NCBI GenBank assembly: GCA_963736595.1
Contig: CAVTPG010000005.1
Span: 62,001-126,000, forward strand
DNA length: 64,000 bases
Direction: 5' to 3'
Source of the DNA: Parapontixanthobacter sp963736595
Lineage (GTDB): Bacteria > Pseudomonadota > Alphaproteobacteria > Sphingomonadales > Sphingomonadaceae
Under the pieces are notes generated by a model, which saw nothing but the letters and a program-made list of their open reading frames with translations, did no database searches and was not told where the DNA came from. Positions within the stretch are counted from its first letter, which is position 1. Each line of letters starts with the position of its first letter. Position numbers and translations under genes: made by a program. Shown here piece by piece: positions 34,863 through 44,624 of the stretch.

Positions 34863-37354
34863 GTGACGAGGGAGGCACCGGCGACGGTCGAAAGCCAAGC
34901 GGATGATGCCAATAGCGACCACGCGTCGGATCGGCTGCTGGCCTGCCTGTCCCCTGCACCTCTGCTGGTGGCATCTGCCGGAGCCGTGCTCTTTGCTCTG
35001 ATTGCCTATGGCAGTATCGAGCTAACCCGCGATGGCGGGCGCATCGCTGCGGTGTGGGTGCCCAATGCCATAGCACTGGCGGTCCTGCTGCGCTTTCGGG
35101 TGCCAAGCGAGCCGCTGCTTCTGGGCGGAATTTGGATTGGCAATTTAAGCGCCAATCTGGCCGCAGGCGATATGTCTTGGCACGCGCTTGCGCTCGCTTC
35201 GTGCAATACGCTGGAAATTACCATCGCGCTTTTGACTGTGCGCGCCGCGTGCGGGCCACGTCCAGACTTCCTGAACATCCGGCACCTGCTGAAGTTTACA
35301 CTTTGGGCAGGGCTTGCAGCGCCGATCATTCCAGCGATTTTGGCCACGCTGGCGCTCAGTGTCGGGCAATCGCTCAATCTCATGAATGCGGCGCATTGGG
35401 CGCTGACCGATGGGATGGGCATGGTTATCGTCGCGCCAACTATCATGATCCTGATCGATGCCGTGCGCAATCCCGTGCAGCCGTCGCGCGCGCGCCTTAT
35501 CGAATGGGCCGCGTTCATGGTGATCGGAACCGCGCTAGCCATCGGTATATTCGTTCAGACCGATTATCCACTGCTGTTCCTGATCGATCCCATCGTGGTC
35601 GCTTATGCATTTCGTCTCGGCGCAACGGGGACGGCCATAGCAACGATCAAGATCGCGATTATCGCAACGCTCGCAACTTGGTTTGGCCTCGGTCCGATCA
35701 ATTTGATCGAAGGCAATGTCACCAGCAAGTTGATCGTGCTGCAAATGTTTTTCGGTTCGGCTTTCGCCATTGGTTTGCCCATTGCCGCAGTCCTTGAAGG
35801 CCGCAGGCGCATGGTTGGCGAGTTGGCCGTGCGCGAACAGGAGCTGGTGCGCGCCCGCAAGCACGCCGAAAACGCTTATCGCGCGAAGTCGGAATTCCTC
35901 GCCAATATGAGCCACGAGATCCGCACGCCGATGAACGGCGTTCTGGGCTTCGTCGATCTGTTACAGCGCAGCGAGCTGAACGTGAACAACGCCGTCAGGC
36001 AGAACTTATCGCCCAATCGGGCAATGCCATGATGCTGCTGTTAAACGATATTCTGGACATCTCTAAAATCGAGGCCGGGCAAATCACCATCGTCAAACAG
36101 AACGTCGACATTCGTAAGCTGCTTGAAGATTGCATCGCGTTGCAGAATGCCAACGCCCTGAAGAAAGGCATCGCGCTGGACACAAGTTTTGCCAAGTCAG
36201 CACCGCAATGTATTTCAGCCGATCCGCTGCGCTTGCGGCAGATCGTGCTGAACCTTCTCGGCAATGCGTTGAAATTTACCGAGAAAGGCAGTGTACGCCT
36301 AAAACTGGCAGTCGATGCAGCGCAAGATACGGTTGCGATCAGTGTGGAGGATACCGGCATCGGCATCCCGGTCGATCGCATGAAAAACATCTTCACGGCC
36401 TTCGAACAAGCTGAGAAAGACACCAGCCGACGCTATGGCGGAACGGGGCTTGGCCTGACAATTTCGCGGCAATTGGCGGAGTTGCAAGGCGGCGTTCTGT
36501 CCGCCGATAGCATGCCGGGTATGGGATCGTGCTTCACGCTTACACTACCCGTGGGCGACATCGAACCCGAGCAAGAAAAGGCGCCGGTTGTCCTATCGGA
36601 TGCGCCGTTAGCGATGCCCCCTTCTGCGCGCATTCTGCTGGCCGAAGATCATGACATCAACCAGCTACTCACAACCGCCATGCTGGAACAATGCGGCCAG
36701 TCGGTAACGATTGCTGCCGATGGCAATGAGGCCATTCGCTTGGTCGAGGAGGCACACGCTTGTGGCCGACCCTTCGATCTGGTGCTGATGGATGTGCAGA
36801 TGCCGCATTGCGATGGCTATTGCGCGACGCGCGGGATCCGCGATGCCGGGATCGATGCAGAGACACTGCCGATTGTCGCACTGACTGCCAACGCATTCGC
36901 AGAGGATGTCGGAGAAGCGCTGAACGCAGGGATGCAGGCGCATTTGACCAAGCCAATTTTGTTCAACGATCTGGCGAAGGCTTTGGCAAAATGGCTACCA
37001 CGCAAGGCCGAGGAAACGGCGCAAGATGATACGCGCCTTGTCGCGCAGGAAACACTTACGCAGGCATCACTTACGGAAGCAGATGACGCTCCGCAGGACA
37101 AGCTACGCGCTTTGTGGGAGGTTCGTCGGCGCGAGGCGCTGGAGATTGTTGCAAAGGGTATGCGCGATGGGGAGCTGGCTGGGGCAGATTTGCCTGAAAT
37201 CATTACTGCCGCACATAAATTGGCGGGAACCGCTTCGATGTTCGGCGAAGAAGAGTTGGGCGAACACGCGCGCAATCTGGAGACGGCTCTGCGCGCGTCT
37301 AAGCCGATTGAGGAGTGCACCGACCTCGCCCGCGAATTGCTCGACGCAGCTTGA
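34863..37354 (+). pseudogene. MASE1 hybrid histidine kinase with receiver and Hpt domain, one frameshift
   Basis: The order is an N-terminal MASE1 membrane sensor (eight helices), then HisKA (MSHEIRTPMNGVLGF), a HATPase region (NLLGNALKFTEKG, DTGIGIP), a receiver (ILLAEDHDINQLL, LMDVQMPHCDGY) and an Hpt-like C-terminus (AAHKLAGTASMFGEEELG). The frame shifts near 35984: adding one G in the GTGAAC at 35982-35987 restores VEQRRQAELIAQSGNAMM, the normal HisKA helix. The start (GTG 34863) is uncertain. Such kinases often feed phosphorelays for surface behaviour; the signal is unknown. Confidence 0.8.
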
Positions 37355-37393
37355 AGGCGTTGCGAGAAGCAGGGGGAAGCAAACAGCGGGTGA

Positions 37394-37437
37394 AACGAAA
37401 AAGGGCGACACCCGCGAAGGTGCCGCCCTTTTGTTTA
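37394..37437. terminator. Strong bidirectional terminator between the kinase and Oar-like receptor genes
   Basis: AAAAGGGCGACACC pairs with GGTGCCGCCCTTTT with one mismatch and a six-base loop; A-runs and T-runs flank both sides. It closes two convergent genes (ends at 37354 and 37454). Confidence 0.92.
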
Positions 37438-37453
37438 GTGATCGCTAAACGAA

Positions 37454-40400
37454 TCAGAATTCGTAACGAACGCCAACCTGGATGCGCCAGATCGATGACG
37501 TGGTAGCGACGAAATTCTGATCGTCAGGGTTGAAACCACCGACAACATAGCGTCCGTTGCTATCAACACCACCGACCCGCAAACGGTCCTCTGGATCAGC
37601 ACTATCGGGGTCATCAATGTTGATACCAGCATCAACCAGATCAACAAACTCCGGACGGCTGCGCGTGATATTGGCGCTGTCATCAATGAAGTTCAGGAAG
37701 TTATCGAAGTCCGCAAACAATTCGATCCGATCATTAGCCAGGCCTGTAAGGCTAGCGATGAAAGGCAGCTCTTGACTAAACCGGAGATCAAGATCCGTGG
37801 ACCAGTCATTGCGGCAAGTGTTACGCTTGATTGAACTACCCGAAGTGAAACCACATTGAGCACCAACTTCGCTATTTGCTAGATAATCACCCAGTGACTG
37901 CACTGCGGAATCTTGTTCAGCCCGCAAAGCAGCAAGTTGTGTATCGCTAAATCCCTGATTGCTGAAATCGGTAAGATTTGCATCACCAACACCGCTCGGA
38001 ATATACAGCAAAGCGTTATCGTTGCCGCTCGAGCTATCGTTGAAAACGCCGCCGCCATCAAATGTCAGGCTATAAGGCCGACCTTCGCGAGCCCGGAAGA
38101 AAATGCCAAGGCTTGTCTGGTAGTCCCCGAAAAACTCTTCGCGGAAGTTTACGGCAGCCGTAATATTATGACGCGTCTCATAGTTCGAGGTCGAGACAGC
38201 AGGGTTCTGACGGTCGAACGCAGCGGTTACATCGTAGGATGAAGTCGCCGTGGACGAACCGACATTCCGGTTGTTGCTTGAATCGGTGAATGCATAGCCG
38301 AACCGCAGCGACACATTACCGCCGTCTGTAAATACACCACGGTCGAAGTCTCTCGACAATAGGACAGATGCCGAATGGCTGTCGTAGCTTGGCCCGTTCG
38401 TCAATTGGATTTCATCGTCACGACCCGTGCCAAAACAAGCCGCTGTGACATTCGTATAAGTTGGCGGTGTACCGCCTGTTCCCTGCAATTGCGCGTCGCA
38501 GCCATTTCGGGTCGGATCAATAGCGGCGTAAATTGGACGACCATCGACTGTAAAGCCGTTCAGGCCGGCACGAATATCCGGTGTCTGCGACAGATCCACG
38601 AAATTCAGTGTGTCGTTAAACCGGCTATAAATATAGTCGAGGTTTAAACGCCAATTGCTGAAGAAGCCGCTTTCTGTGCCAAATTCGGTTTGGAACCCAA
38701 GATTGGCCCGAACGACTGTCGGAACATCGAAATTCGGATCGGTCGACTGTGTGTCTGACAGGCCAGCAGCGGCTTCCTCGGATGCTGCGATCCGCGCACA
38801 TTCGGGGAAGCCGGTAAACTGGCCACCCTGCAGCACATTGAATGACCCATCAGCATTAGTAACCCCACCGCAAGGACCGAACGTATCTTCCTCACCCGTA
38901 GAAAACCCGTTATTGGAAAACGCGTTGGAGAAATACACAATCGGGTCGCCACCGGAAAATATACCGACGCCGCCGGTTATTCGCGAATTGGAAACAAATC
39001 CCTCGTTATCGAACTCGTATGTTGCAGCTAAACGCGGCAGCAGCACGGTGTCCAATGTGCTGAATGGGACAGCATTGGAGATGCCGTACCGATCAAAGAA
39101 AGTCGAGTTCGCACGCGGTGCGTCGCCATCATAAAGCTGCGCCCGAATGCCGGCTGTCAAGCTAAGTTGCGACGTGGCCTGCCATTCATCCTGAATGTAG
39201 AACGAGTAGATTGTGCGACCGAATGTGGCGGACGCTTCATTGATGTCGCCGCTCGGCGTTGCGCTTATAACACCGCCACCGAGAAACTGACCGCGATTGT
39301 TGCCCGTGAGAACATCGCCAGGTCCGCCGTTGAATACGGATGAGAAATCGCCGGGTGCAACATCACCCGCTTCGAACGCGTCCAGACCATTGAAAAACAA
39401 GGTACCGGTCGCATTAATTGCGAACAGGTTGAAAACTTCAAGATCGTTAACTTCCGTACCAATTTTGAACTGGTGCGCACCAGCATCGATGTTCACCTGA
39501 AACTTGGCTTGATCGACTTTGGTGTTTAGCGCATTTGCCGAGCGGAAGATGCCAGGGCCGGTCGATAGGAAACCAGGCTGCGTGGTTACGCCGTCGACCG
39601 CTGGAACTGCGACAACCAAACGAACGGTGGGGTTTTCAGACTGTGCCTCGCCGAAACCAACCGGGCCTTGAATGTCGGAAACTTCGGAGCGGCTCACGCG
39701 CAGCTCGGTCGAAATTTTATCGCTCCAGTCGGAATAGAGGCGGACCGAATAATAATCGGATTCGGTACCTTCGTCTTCAAACGAATTCAGGCCAGTCAGC
39801 TCCTGACCGCCTGTGTCGGATTCGACGTTCGTTTCTTCGAGCCGCTGATACGTTGCCTCCAGACGATGATCTTCGGTTATGTAGGCATCGATACGCCCGA
39901 AATAGCGCACACTGGATTCAGGCAAAGTAACCGGATAGCCGCCGACATCCTGACCATAAGTGTTTGCTGCGATGGTGGAGAAACGGTCGAATTGCGCTTG
40001 CGTGACGAAGTTGGCTTCGTTTGCATATCCGCCGCCAGCAGGGCCGAATTCGTTGGCATTACCAAGATCGGTTTCCTCATAACCTGCATAAAAGAACAGG
40101 CGGTTAGGAATAATTGGTCCGCCCAATGTCGCGCCCCAACGCTTTTCTTCGAACGGCGATACAATGTCGTCAATCCCATCAAGCGAATCGCCACGAAGGC
40201 TGTCATCGCGGAATGCGTAAAAAGCAGAGCCGTGGAACTTGTTTTCGCCCGACTTGGTAACAACGTTGACCAGACAGCCGGTGAAGTCGGAATATTCAAC
40301 GTCGAACGGAGCAAATTCTACCGACGTTTCGCGGATCACATCGAACGGCAGTGGGAGAGCGTTACGAGCGGCGAATGGCGTTCCGTTAAGGCCGAACACA

Positions 40401-41005
40401 TCGGCCTGAACGATACCATCCACCGTAAACGTGTTGGAACGGTCATTCCCGCCCAAGCAGGAGATACGGTCGACTTCATTGTCTCGCTCCAGGCTGACCC
40501 TTGGATCAAGGCGAATGATGTCGCGCACGTCACGCGAGAGGCTTGGGAACGCTTCCAAAGTCGCTTCGCCAAACGCCGTGCCCGGTCCCACAGCTTCCAG
40601 CGAAGCTCCTGCGCGAGCGCCGGTAACGACGATGAAGTTGCCAGCATCGGCAGTCGCCGAAGAAGTCAATGCAAAGGTGAAGGACCGGTCGCCTGAGACG
40701 GTCAAAAACTGTTCTTCGACCGATTGGCCTTCGAACCCTGACGCTGTCGCCGTAATTGTGTACGGGCCGCCAGGGACCAGCGAAGCCGTGCGGAATGAAC
40801 CGTTAGCATCCGTGGTCAAGGTGCGCGTTTGATTGGTGCGCGAATCGGTGACGACAACCGTTGCTCCGGCAAGCGGGGTACCGTCTTCGGCGGTTACTTC
40901 GCCTTCGATGCCCGAGGTGATCTGCTGCGCGGAAACCGGCGTTGGCAAAATGGCAGTAGCGGAAAGGCTGACCACACTGGCCGCCAGCAAATATTTGAGC
41001 TTCAT
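37454..41005 (-). CDS. Oar-like TonB-dependent outer-membrane protein with a CarboxypepD-regulatory domain
   Basis: At 1183 residues this is a very large receptor. A signal peptide (MKLKYLLAASVVSLSATAIL, cleaved near VSAQ) is followed by a carboxypeptidase-regulatory-like beta sandwich (SGIEGEVTAEDGTPLAGATVVV), a plug (AFPSLSRDVRDIIRLDPRVS, NTFTVDGIV), and a barrel ending in the aromatic IQVGVRYEF. Such Oar-type proteins are common in sphingomonads and bind larger substrates; the ligand is unknown. A promoter region precedes the gene; a terminator follows. Repeated cysteines in the barrel may form disulfides. Confidence 0.92.
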   Translation of the reverse strand: MKLKYLLAASVVSLSATAILPTPVSAQQITSGIEGEVTAEDGTPLAGATVVVTDSRTNQTRTLTTDANGSFRTASLVPGGPYTITATASGFEGQSVEEQFLTVSGDRSFTFALTSSATADAGNFIVVTGARAGASLEAVGPGTAFGEATLEAFPSLSRDVRDIIRLDPRVSLERDNEVDRISCLGGNDRSNTFTVDGIVQADVFGLNGTPFAARNALPLPFDVIRETSVEFAPFDVEYSDFTGCLVNVVTKSGENKFHGSAFYAFRDDSLRGDSLDGIDDIVSPFEEKRWGATLGGPIIPNRLFFYAGYEETDLGNANEFGPAGGGYANEANFVTQAQFDRFSTIAANTYGQDVGGYPVTLPESSVRYFGRIDAYITEDHRLEATYQRLEETNVESDTGGQELTGLNSFEDEGTESDYYSVRLYSDWSDKISTELRVSRSEVSDIQGPVGFGEAQSENPTVRLVVAVPAVDGVTTQPGFLSTGPGIFRSANALNTKVDQAKFQVNIDAGAHQFKIGTEVNDLEVFNLFAINATGTLFFNGLDAFEAGDVAPGDFSSVFNGGPGDVLTGNNRGQFLGGGVISATPSGDINEASATFGRTIYSFYIQDEWQATSQLSLTAGIRAQLYDGDAPRANSTFFDRYGISNAVPFSTLDTVLLPRLAATYEFDNEGFVSNSRITGGVGIFSGGDPIVYFSNAFSNNGFSTGEEDTFGPCGGVTNADGSFNVLQGGQFTGFPECARIAASEEAAAGLSDTQSTDPNFDVPTVVRANLGFQTEFGTESGFFSNWRLNLDYIYSRFNDTLNFVDLSQTPDIRAGLNGFTVDGRPIYAAIDPTRNGCDAQLQGTGGTPPTYTNVTAACFGTGRDDEIQLTNGPSYDSHSASVLLSRDFDRGVFTDGGNVSLRFGYAFTDSSNNRNVGSSTATSSYDVTAAFDRQNPAVSTSNYETRHNITAAVNFREEFFGDYQTSLGIFFRAREGRPYSLTFDGGGVFNDSSSGNDNALLYIPSGVGDANLTDFSNQGFSDTQLAALRAEQDSAVQSLGDYLANSEVGAQCGFTSGSSIKRNTCRNDWSTDLDLRFSQELPFIASLTGLANDRIELFADFDNFLNFIDDSANITRSRPEFVDLVDAGINIDDPDSADPEDRLRVGGVDSNGRYVVGGFNPDDQNFVATTSSIWRIQVGVRYEF

Positions 41006-41307
41006 CGTGAACCCCTTGTGTCCATAAAACTAATCGAAACGCGAAAAACAACTTGGCTTTACGTCGCCCCCGTGACGACTTGTATGATGGCCTAAGCGGA
41101 ATGTTTATTACCACTTCGTGACAGATTTACAGCCCCCTGACAGCCAATCCGGATTCACATTAAATTCACACCATATGCTCGCAGTTTCAATGACTTAACC
41201 CGGTGGCAAAAATGCCGCAGTATAGGTTTTTCTTATCCACAGGCTATTGGTCTCGCTGCGATGCACCATTCCGCGGACGCCAGCAGCATAGCGACTCGGA
41301 GCAGCGC
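41006..41307 (-). promoter_or_regulatory. Upstream region of the Oar-like gene with three CTGTnA repeats
   Basis: About 302 gene-free bases between two minus-strand genes. On the minus strand CTGTCA, CTGTAA and CTGTCA occur at 41143-41138, 41132-41127 and 41124-41119, spaced 11 and 8 bases apart, 113 to 140 bases before the start of the Oar-like gene. They may be a regulator site. An exact DnaA box (TTATCCACA, 41233-41241) also lies here but is isolated. Confidence 0.35.
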
Positions 41308-42237
41308 TCAAGCCAGCCCGATTTCACGCAAGCGTTGCAGCAGAAAATCATGCGCCGATATTGGCGCCGGGTGATCGTCAGGCTGCGCCGGGTCGATGCA
41401 GGATGGCAAAGTCTCGATCATGTAATCGGGCCGGAAATGCAGGAAAAACGGCATGGAATAGCGCGCGCGCGTGGCAGCATCGCCCTTGGGATTGACGACG
41501 CGATGTTGGGTCGAGCGCAGCTTTCCGTTGGTCAGCCGCTCCAGCATATCGCCGATATTAACCACCAGAGCACCCTCCGGCGGATCGATGGCCAGCCACT
41601 CATCTGCTTGCGTTAAGAGTTCCAGCCCGGCTTCTTCTGCGCCCAACAACAAGGTGATCGTGTTGATGTCGCCATGTGCAGCAGCGCGAATCGCGCCCTG
41701 CGCAGCGGCGGCATCCATTGGCGGATAATGCAGCAGGCGCATCACCGAATTGCCATTGGCAATCGTGGAGTCGAAGAATTGCTGCGGCAGGCCCAGATGC
41801 AGGGCGATCGCTTCCAGCACGCGGCCACCAGCTGTGTCGAAGGCCGCATACAGCGCCTCGAACGTCTCGCGAAAGCCGTCAACTTCAGCGGGCCAGATGT
41901 TGGGAGCCATAAATTCGGACAGCTCATGGCCTTCCGGTAAATCGCGCCCGACGTGCCAGAATTCCTTCAGATCGTGGACTTTTGCATCCTTCGCGATTTC
42001 CTTGCCGAACGGAGTATAGCCACGCGCTCCACCGCCACCTGCGATATGATAGGACTGTTTAATCTCAGTCGGCAGCGCGAAGAAGGCTTTGGTCATCGCC
42101 TCGGCCTGCGCGATCAGTTCTGCCGGAATGCCATGATCGCGAATGACCGCAAAACCGTATTCCGCAAAGCTGCGGCCCAACTCCCCCGAAACTTCAGCTA
42201 GCGGGCGTTGCAGCGATACAGAGGCGATGTGCGACAT
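41308..42237 (-). CDS. 2-oxoglutarate/Fe(II) oxygenase of the isopenicillin N synthase-like family
   Basis: The 309-residue enzyme has a DIOX_N domain (GRSFAEYGFAVIRDHGI) and the 2OG-Fe(II) core: AAAHGDINTITLLLG (the iron HxD motif), VVNIGDMLERLTNG, STQHRVVNP (second His) and RYSMPFFLHFRPD with the Arg-x-Ser binding the 2-oxoglutarate carboxylate. These enzymes hydroxylate small molecules using oxygen and 2-oxoglutarate. I use ATG 42237; the frame runs to 42435 without family residues. It lies 30 bases after the nucleoside transporter gene, likely one transcript. Confidence 0.88.
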   Translation of the reverse strand: MSHIASVSLQRPLAEVSGELGRSFAEYGFAVIRDHGIPAELIAQAEAMTKAFFALPTEIKQSYHIAGGGGARGYTPFGKEIAKDAKVHDLKEFWHVGRDLPEGHELSEFMAPNIWPAEVDGFRETFEALYAAFDTAGGRVLEAIALHLGLPQQFFDSTIANGNSVMRLLHYPPMDAAAAQGAIRAAAHGDINTITLLLGAEEAGLELLTQADEWLAIDPPEGALVVNIGDMLERLTNGKLRSTQHRVVNPKGDAATRARYSMPFFLHFRPDYMIETLPSCIDPAQPDDHPAPISAHDFLLQRLREIGLA

Positions 42238-42266
42238 GGTGAGCGATTTCTTTCGATAGGGCCGGA

Positions 42267-43586
42267 TTAGTAAGGCAAGAACAAACCGGCCAGCGCGGCG
42301 CTCATCAAATTTGCGAGCGACCCAGCGGCCAATGCACGCAGGCCCAGCCGGGCAATGACCGGACGTTGATTCGGAGCCAGCCCGCCGGTTACCGCCATCT
42401 GGATCGCGATCGAGCTGAAATTGGCAAACCCGCACAGGGCAAAAGTAATGATGGCACGGCTGCGTTCGGACAGCACTTCGGCGCCGATCCGGCCAAGGTC
42501 GATAAATGCGACGAATTCATTGAGGACGATCTTCGTGCCGAACAGGCCACCGGCAACTTGCGCCTGCTCCCACGGAATGCCGAGCAGCAGCATGACCGGC
42601 GCGAACAGCCAGCCGAGCATCATCTGAAACGACAGATTGCCATAGCCGAACCAGCCGCCAACCGTCCCGAGCAAGCCATTGGCCAATGCGACCAGCGCAA
42701 CAAAGGCCAGCACCATCGCGCCAACCGCTACGGCCAGCTTTACGCCCGTTTGTGCGCCTTGCGCCGCCGCCTCGATCACATTGGCGGGCTTTTGGCCTTC
42801 CTCGAACGTTTCCGACATTTCGACTTCGTGCGCTTTTCCGCCCTCAGTCAAAGCGGCCGGACCTTCGGCGCTGATTCGCTGGCTTGGCAAGGCGATGTCG
42901 CCTTCGACGGCCAGCTCCGGCTCGTCCTCGTCAGGCATGATAATCTTCGCCATCAGGATGCCGCCGGGCGCGGACATAAAAGCCGCAGCCAGCAGGAACG
43001 GGAGATATTCGCTACCCAGTAATCCAGCATATGCGGCCAGAATGGTTCCGGCGACACCGGCCATACCGACTGTCATCAGCGTAAAGAGACGCGCAGGTGA
43101 CAACGCGGCTAGATAGGGCCGCACCACCAGCGGGCTTTCCGACTGGCCTACGAAAATATTGGCTGCCGATCCCAGCGCCTCGACTTTGCTGACGCCTGTA
43201 ATCCATCCAATCGCCCCACCAGCCCAACGCACGATCCGCTGCATGATGCCGAGGTGGTACAGGATCGAAACCAGCGCGGCGAAAAACACGATGACCGGCA
43301 ACGCGCCCAGCGCAAAGGTGTTGGACAGCGGGTTGTTGTCGGGTTGTCCGAACAAAAACGCGGTGCCCTGATCGGCATAGGATAGCAGCGCCGCCACCCC
43401 GTCCGACATACCTTGGATCGCGCTGCGGCCCCACGGCGTGCGCAAAACGAGAAACGCCAGCAGGGCTTGCAAAGCAAACGCCGCGCCGACCACGCGCAGC
43501 TTGATCCGGCGCTTGCCGACAGACAGCAGGAAGGCGATCGCAAGGATGACGACGATCCCCGCCAGATTGATCAATATCGGATTCAC
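42267..43586 (-). CDS. nupC: Concentrative nucleoside transporter (CNT/NupC family)
   Basis: The 439-residue membrane protein has CNT features: GSAANIFVGQSESPLVVRPY, the GVAGTILAAYAGLLG segment, and FGTKIVLNEFVAFIDL near the C-terminus, which holds the substrate and sodium site. It imports nucleosides with protons or sodium. The start is GTG 43586. It is followed closely by the oxygenase gene. A cytidine deaminase (51205) elsewhere in the window would act on imported cytidine. Confidence 0.92.
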   Translation of the reverse strand: MNPILINLAGIVVILAIAFLLSVGKRRIKLRVVGAAFALQALLAFLVLRTPWGRSAIQGMSDGVAALLSYADQGTAFLFGQPDNNPLSNTFALGALPVIVFFAALVSILYHLGIMQRIVRWAGGAIGWITGVSKVEALGSAANIFVGQSESPLVVRPYLAALSPARLFTLMTVGMAGVAGTILAAYAGLLGSEYLPFLLAAAFMSAPGGILMAKIIMPDEDEPELAVEGDIALPSQRISAEGPAALTEGGKAHEVEMSETFEEGQKPANVIEAAAQGAQTGVKLAVAVGAMVLAFVALVALANGLLGTVGGWFGYGNLSFQMMLGWLFAPVMLLLGIPWEQAQVAGGLFGTKIVLNEFVAFIDLGRIGAEVLSERSRAIITFALCGFANFSSIAIQMAVTGGLAPNQRPVIARLGLRALAAGSLANLMSAALAGLFLPY

Positions 43587-43840
43587 GTCGCTTGAGGCCT
43601 CCCCTTGATTGACCAGCGTAATCTGCGAACCGTCAGACAGCGCGAAGATCGAATTGCGAGCCTATGTCGCGGTTTGTTGCGGCGCAGTCAAATGGCTGCG
43701 AAGGCGCAACCCACGGGTCTTAAACCAGCCGCCGCATAACGGGCGCTTCCTTATCCACATCGCTGCGCACAGGTTTGCGCACAAACTCGTCCACAGGGCA
43801 GCACCTTTTCTTTTGCGAGCGAGCCAAATAAAGCCGCGCG

Positions 43841-44536
43841 ATGGATCAGGACACCGCACCACCCGCCGCATCACCCGCCGCACCGCCCGCCAATGCGTCG
43901 CGCATCGCACCATCGCTATTCGTATTCGCGCTGATTTACGGCGGGATGACTGTTATTGCCGGGGTATTGGCTTTCAAGCAGATCGCGCTGGGACCGCTGG
44001 CCGTGGAATCGGGCATTTTCGCGTTCCTTGTGCTGGTGGTACTGTCGAGTACCATCGCGCAATTGCACGGGCGCAAGGCAGCGGATCGGCTGGTTTTGTG
44101 GGGCTTTGTCCCGCTGGCCATATCCATCGGCCTGATACTGCTGGTTTTGGGCCTACCCGTTTCACCCGATATGCCAGCTGAAAATTTACGTGCGTTCGAG
44201 ACGGTCTTGTCCAGTACGCCGCGGATCATGGCGGCCGGGCCGGTCGCTTACGGTGTTTCGCTGCTGCTGAACGTCTGGATCTTCGACCGATTGCGCGGGT
44301 CAGGTGACAGCGAAGGCGGGCTGTGGCTGATGCTGCGCGGCGCGATTGCCAGCGCGATCAGTCAGGCGATCGATTCGGTGATCTTCATTACATTGGCATT
44401 TTACGGCGAATTTCCGATTGGCGATCTGATTATGGGACAGGCGCTGGCCAAGGTCGTACTGTCATTCGTGCTAGTCCCGTTTCTGATCGTGCTGGGCGTG
44501 AAATTCGGGCGCTGGCTGGATGCGCGCGCGGCATAG
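43841..44536 (+). CDS. yhhQ: Queuosine-precursor transporter (VUT family, YhhQ-like)
   Basis: The 231-residue protein has six helices and the VUT/YhhQ signature (RIMAAGPVAYGVSLLLNVWIFDRL, AIASAISQAIDSVIFITLAFYGEF) that includes the SQAIDS/T motif. YhhQ imports preQ0 and preQ1, precursors of queuosine, which modifies the wobble base of tRNAs. The N-terminus is rich in Ala and Pro, unusual but within the normal length. It is divergent from the CNT gene across about 250 bases. Confidence 0.82.
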   Translation: MDQDTAPPAASPAAPPANASRIAPSLFVFALIYGGMTVIAGVLAFKQIALGPLAVESGIFAFLVLVVLSSTIAQLHGRKAADRLVLWGFVPLAISIGLILLVLGLPVSPDMPAENLRAFETVLSSTPRIMAAGPVAYGVSLLLNVWIFDRLRGSGDSEGGLWLMLRGAIASAISQAIDSVIFITLAFYGEFPIGDLIMGQALAKVVLSFVLVPFLIVLGVKFGRWLDARAA

Positions 44537-44624
44537 CTCGGCTCTTGTAAGCTATATGGCTGGACGGTAGCGTCGTCGGCACAGGAATGCCCGCCTCGGG
44601 CAATTTCGCTTCTGGAGCATTTTC

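Noticed and set aside
43751..43759. Exact DnaA box TTATCCACA, with another at 41233-41241 and a near match before dnaB
   Set aside because: They are isolated, without clusters, AT-rich unwinding region or origin-linked genes; a few matches are expected by chance.
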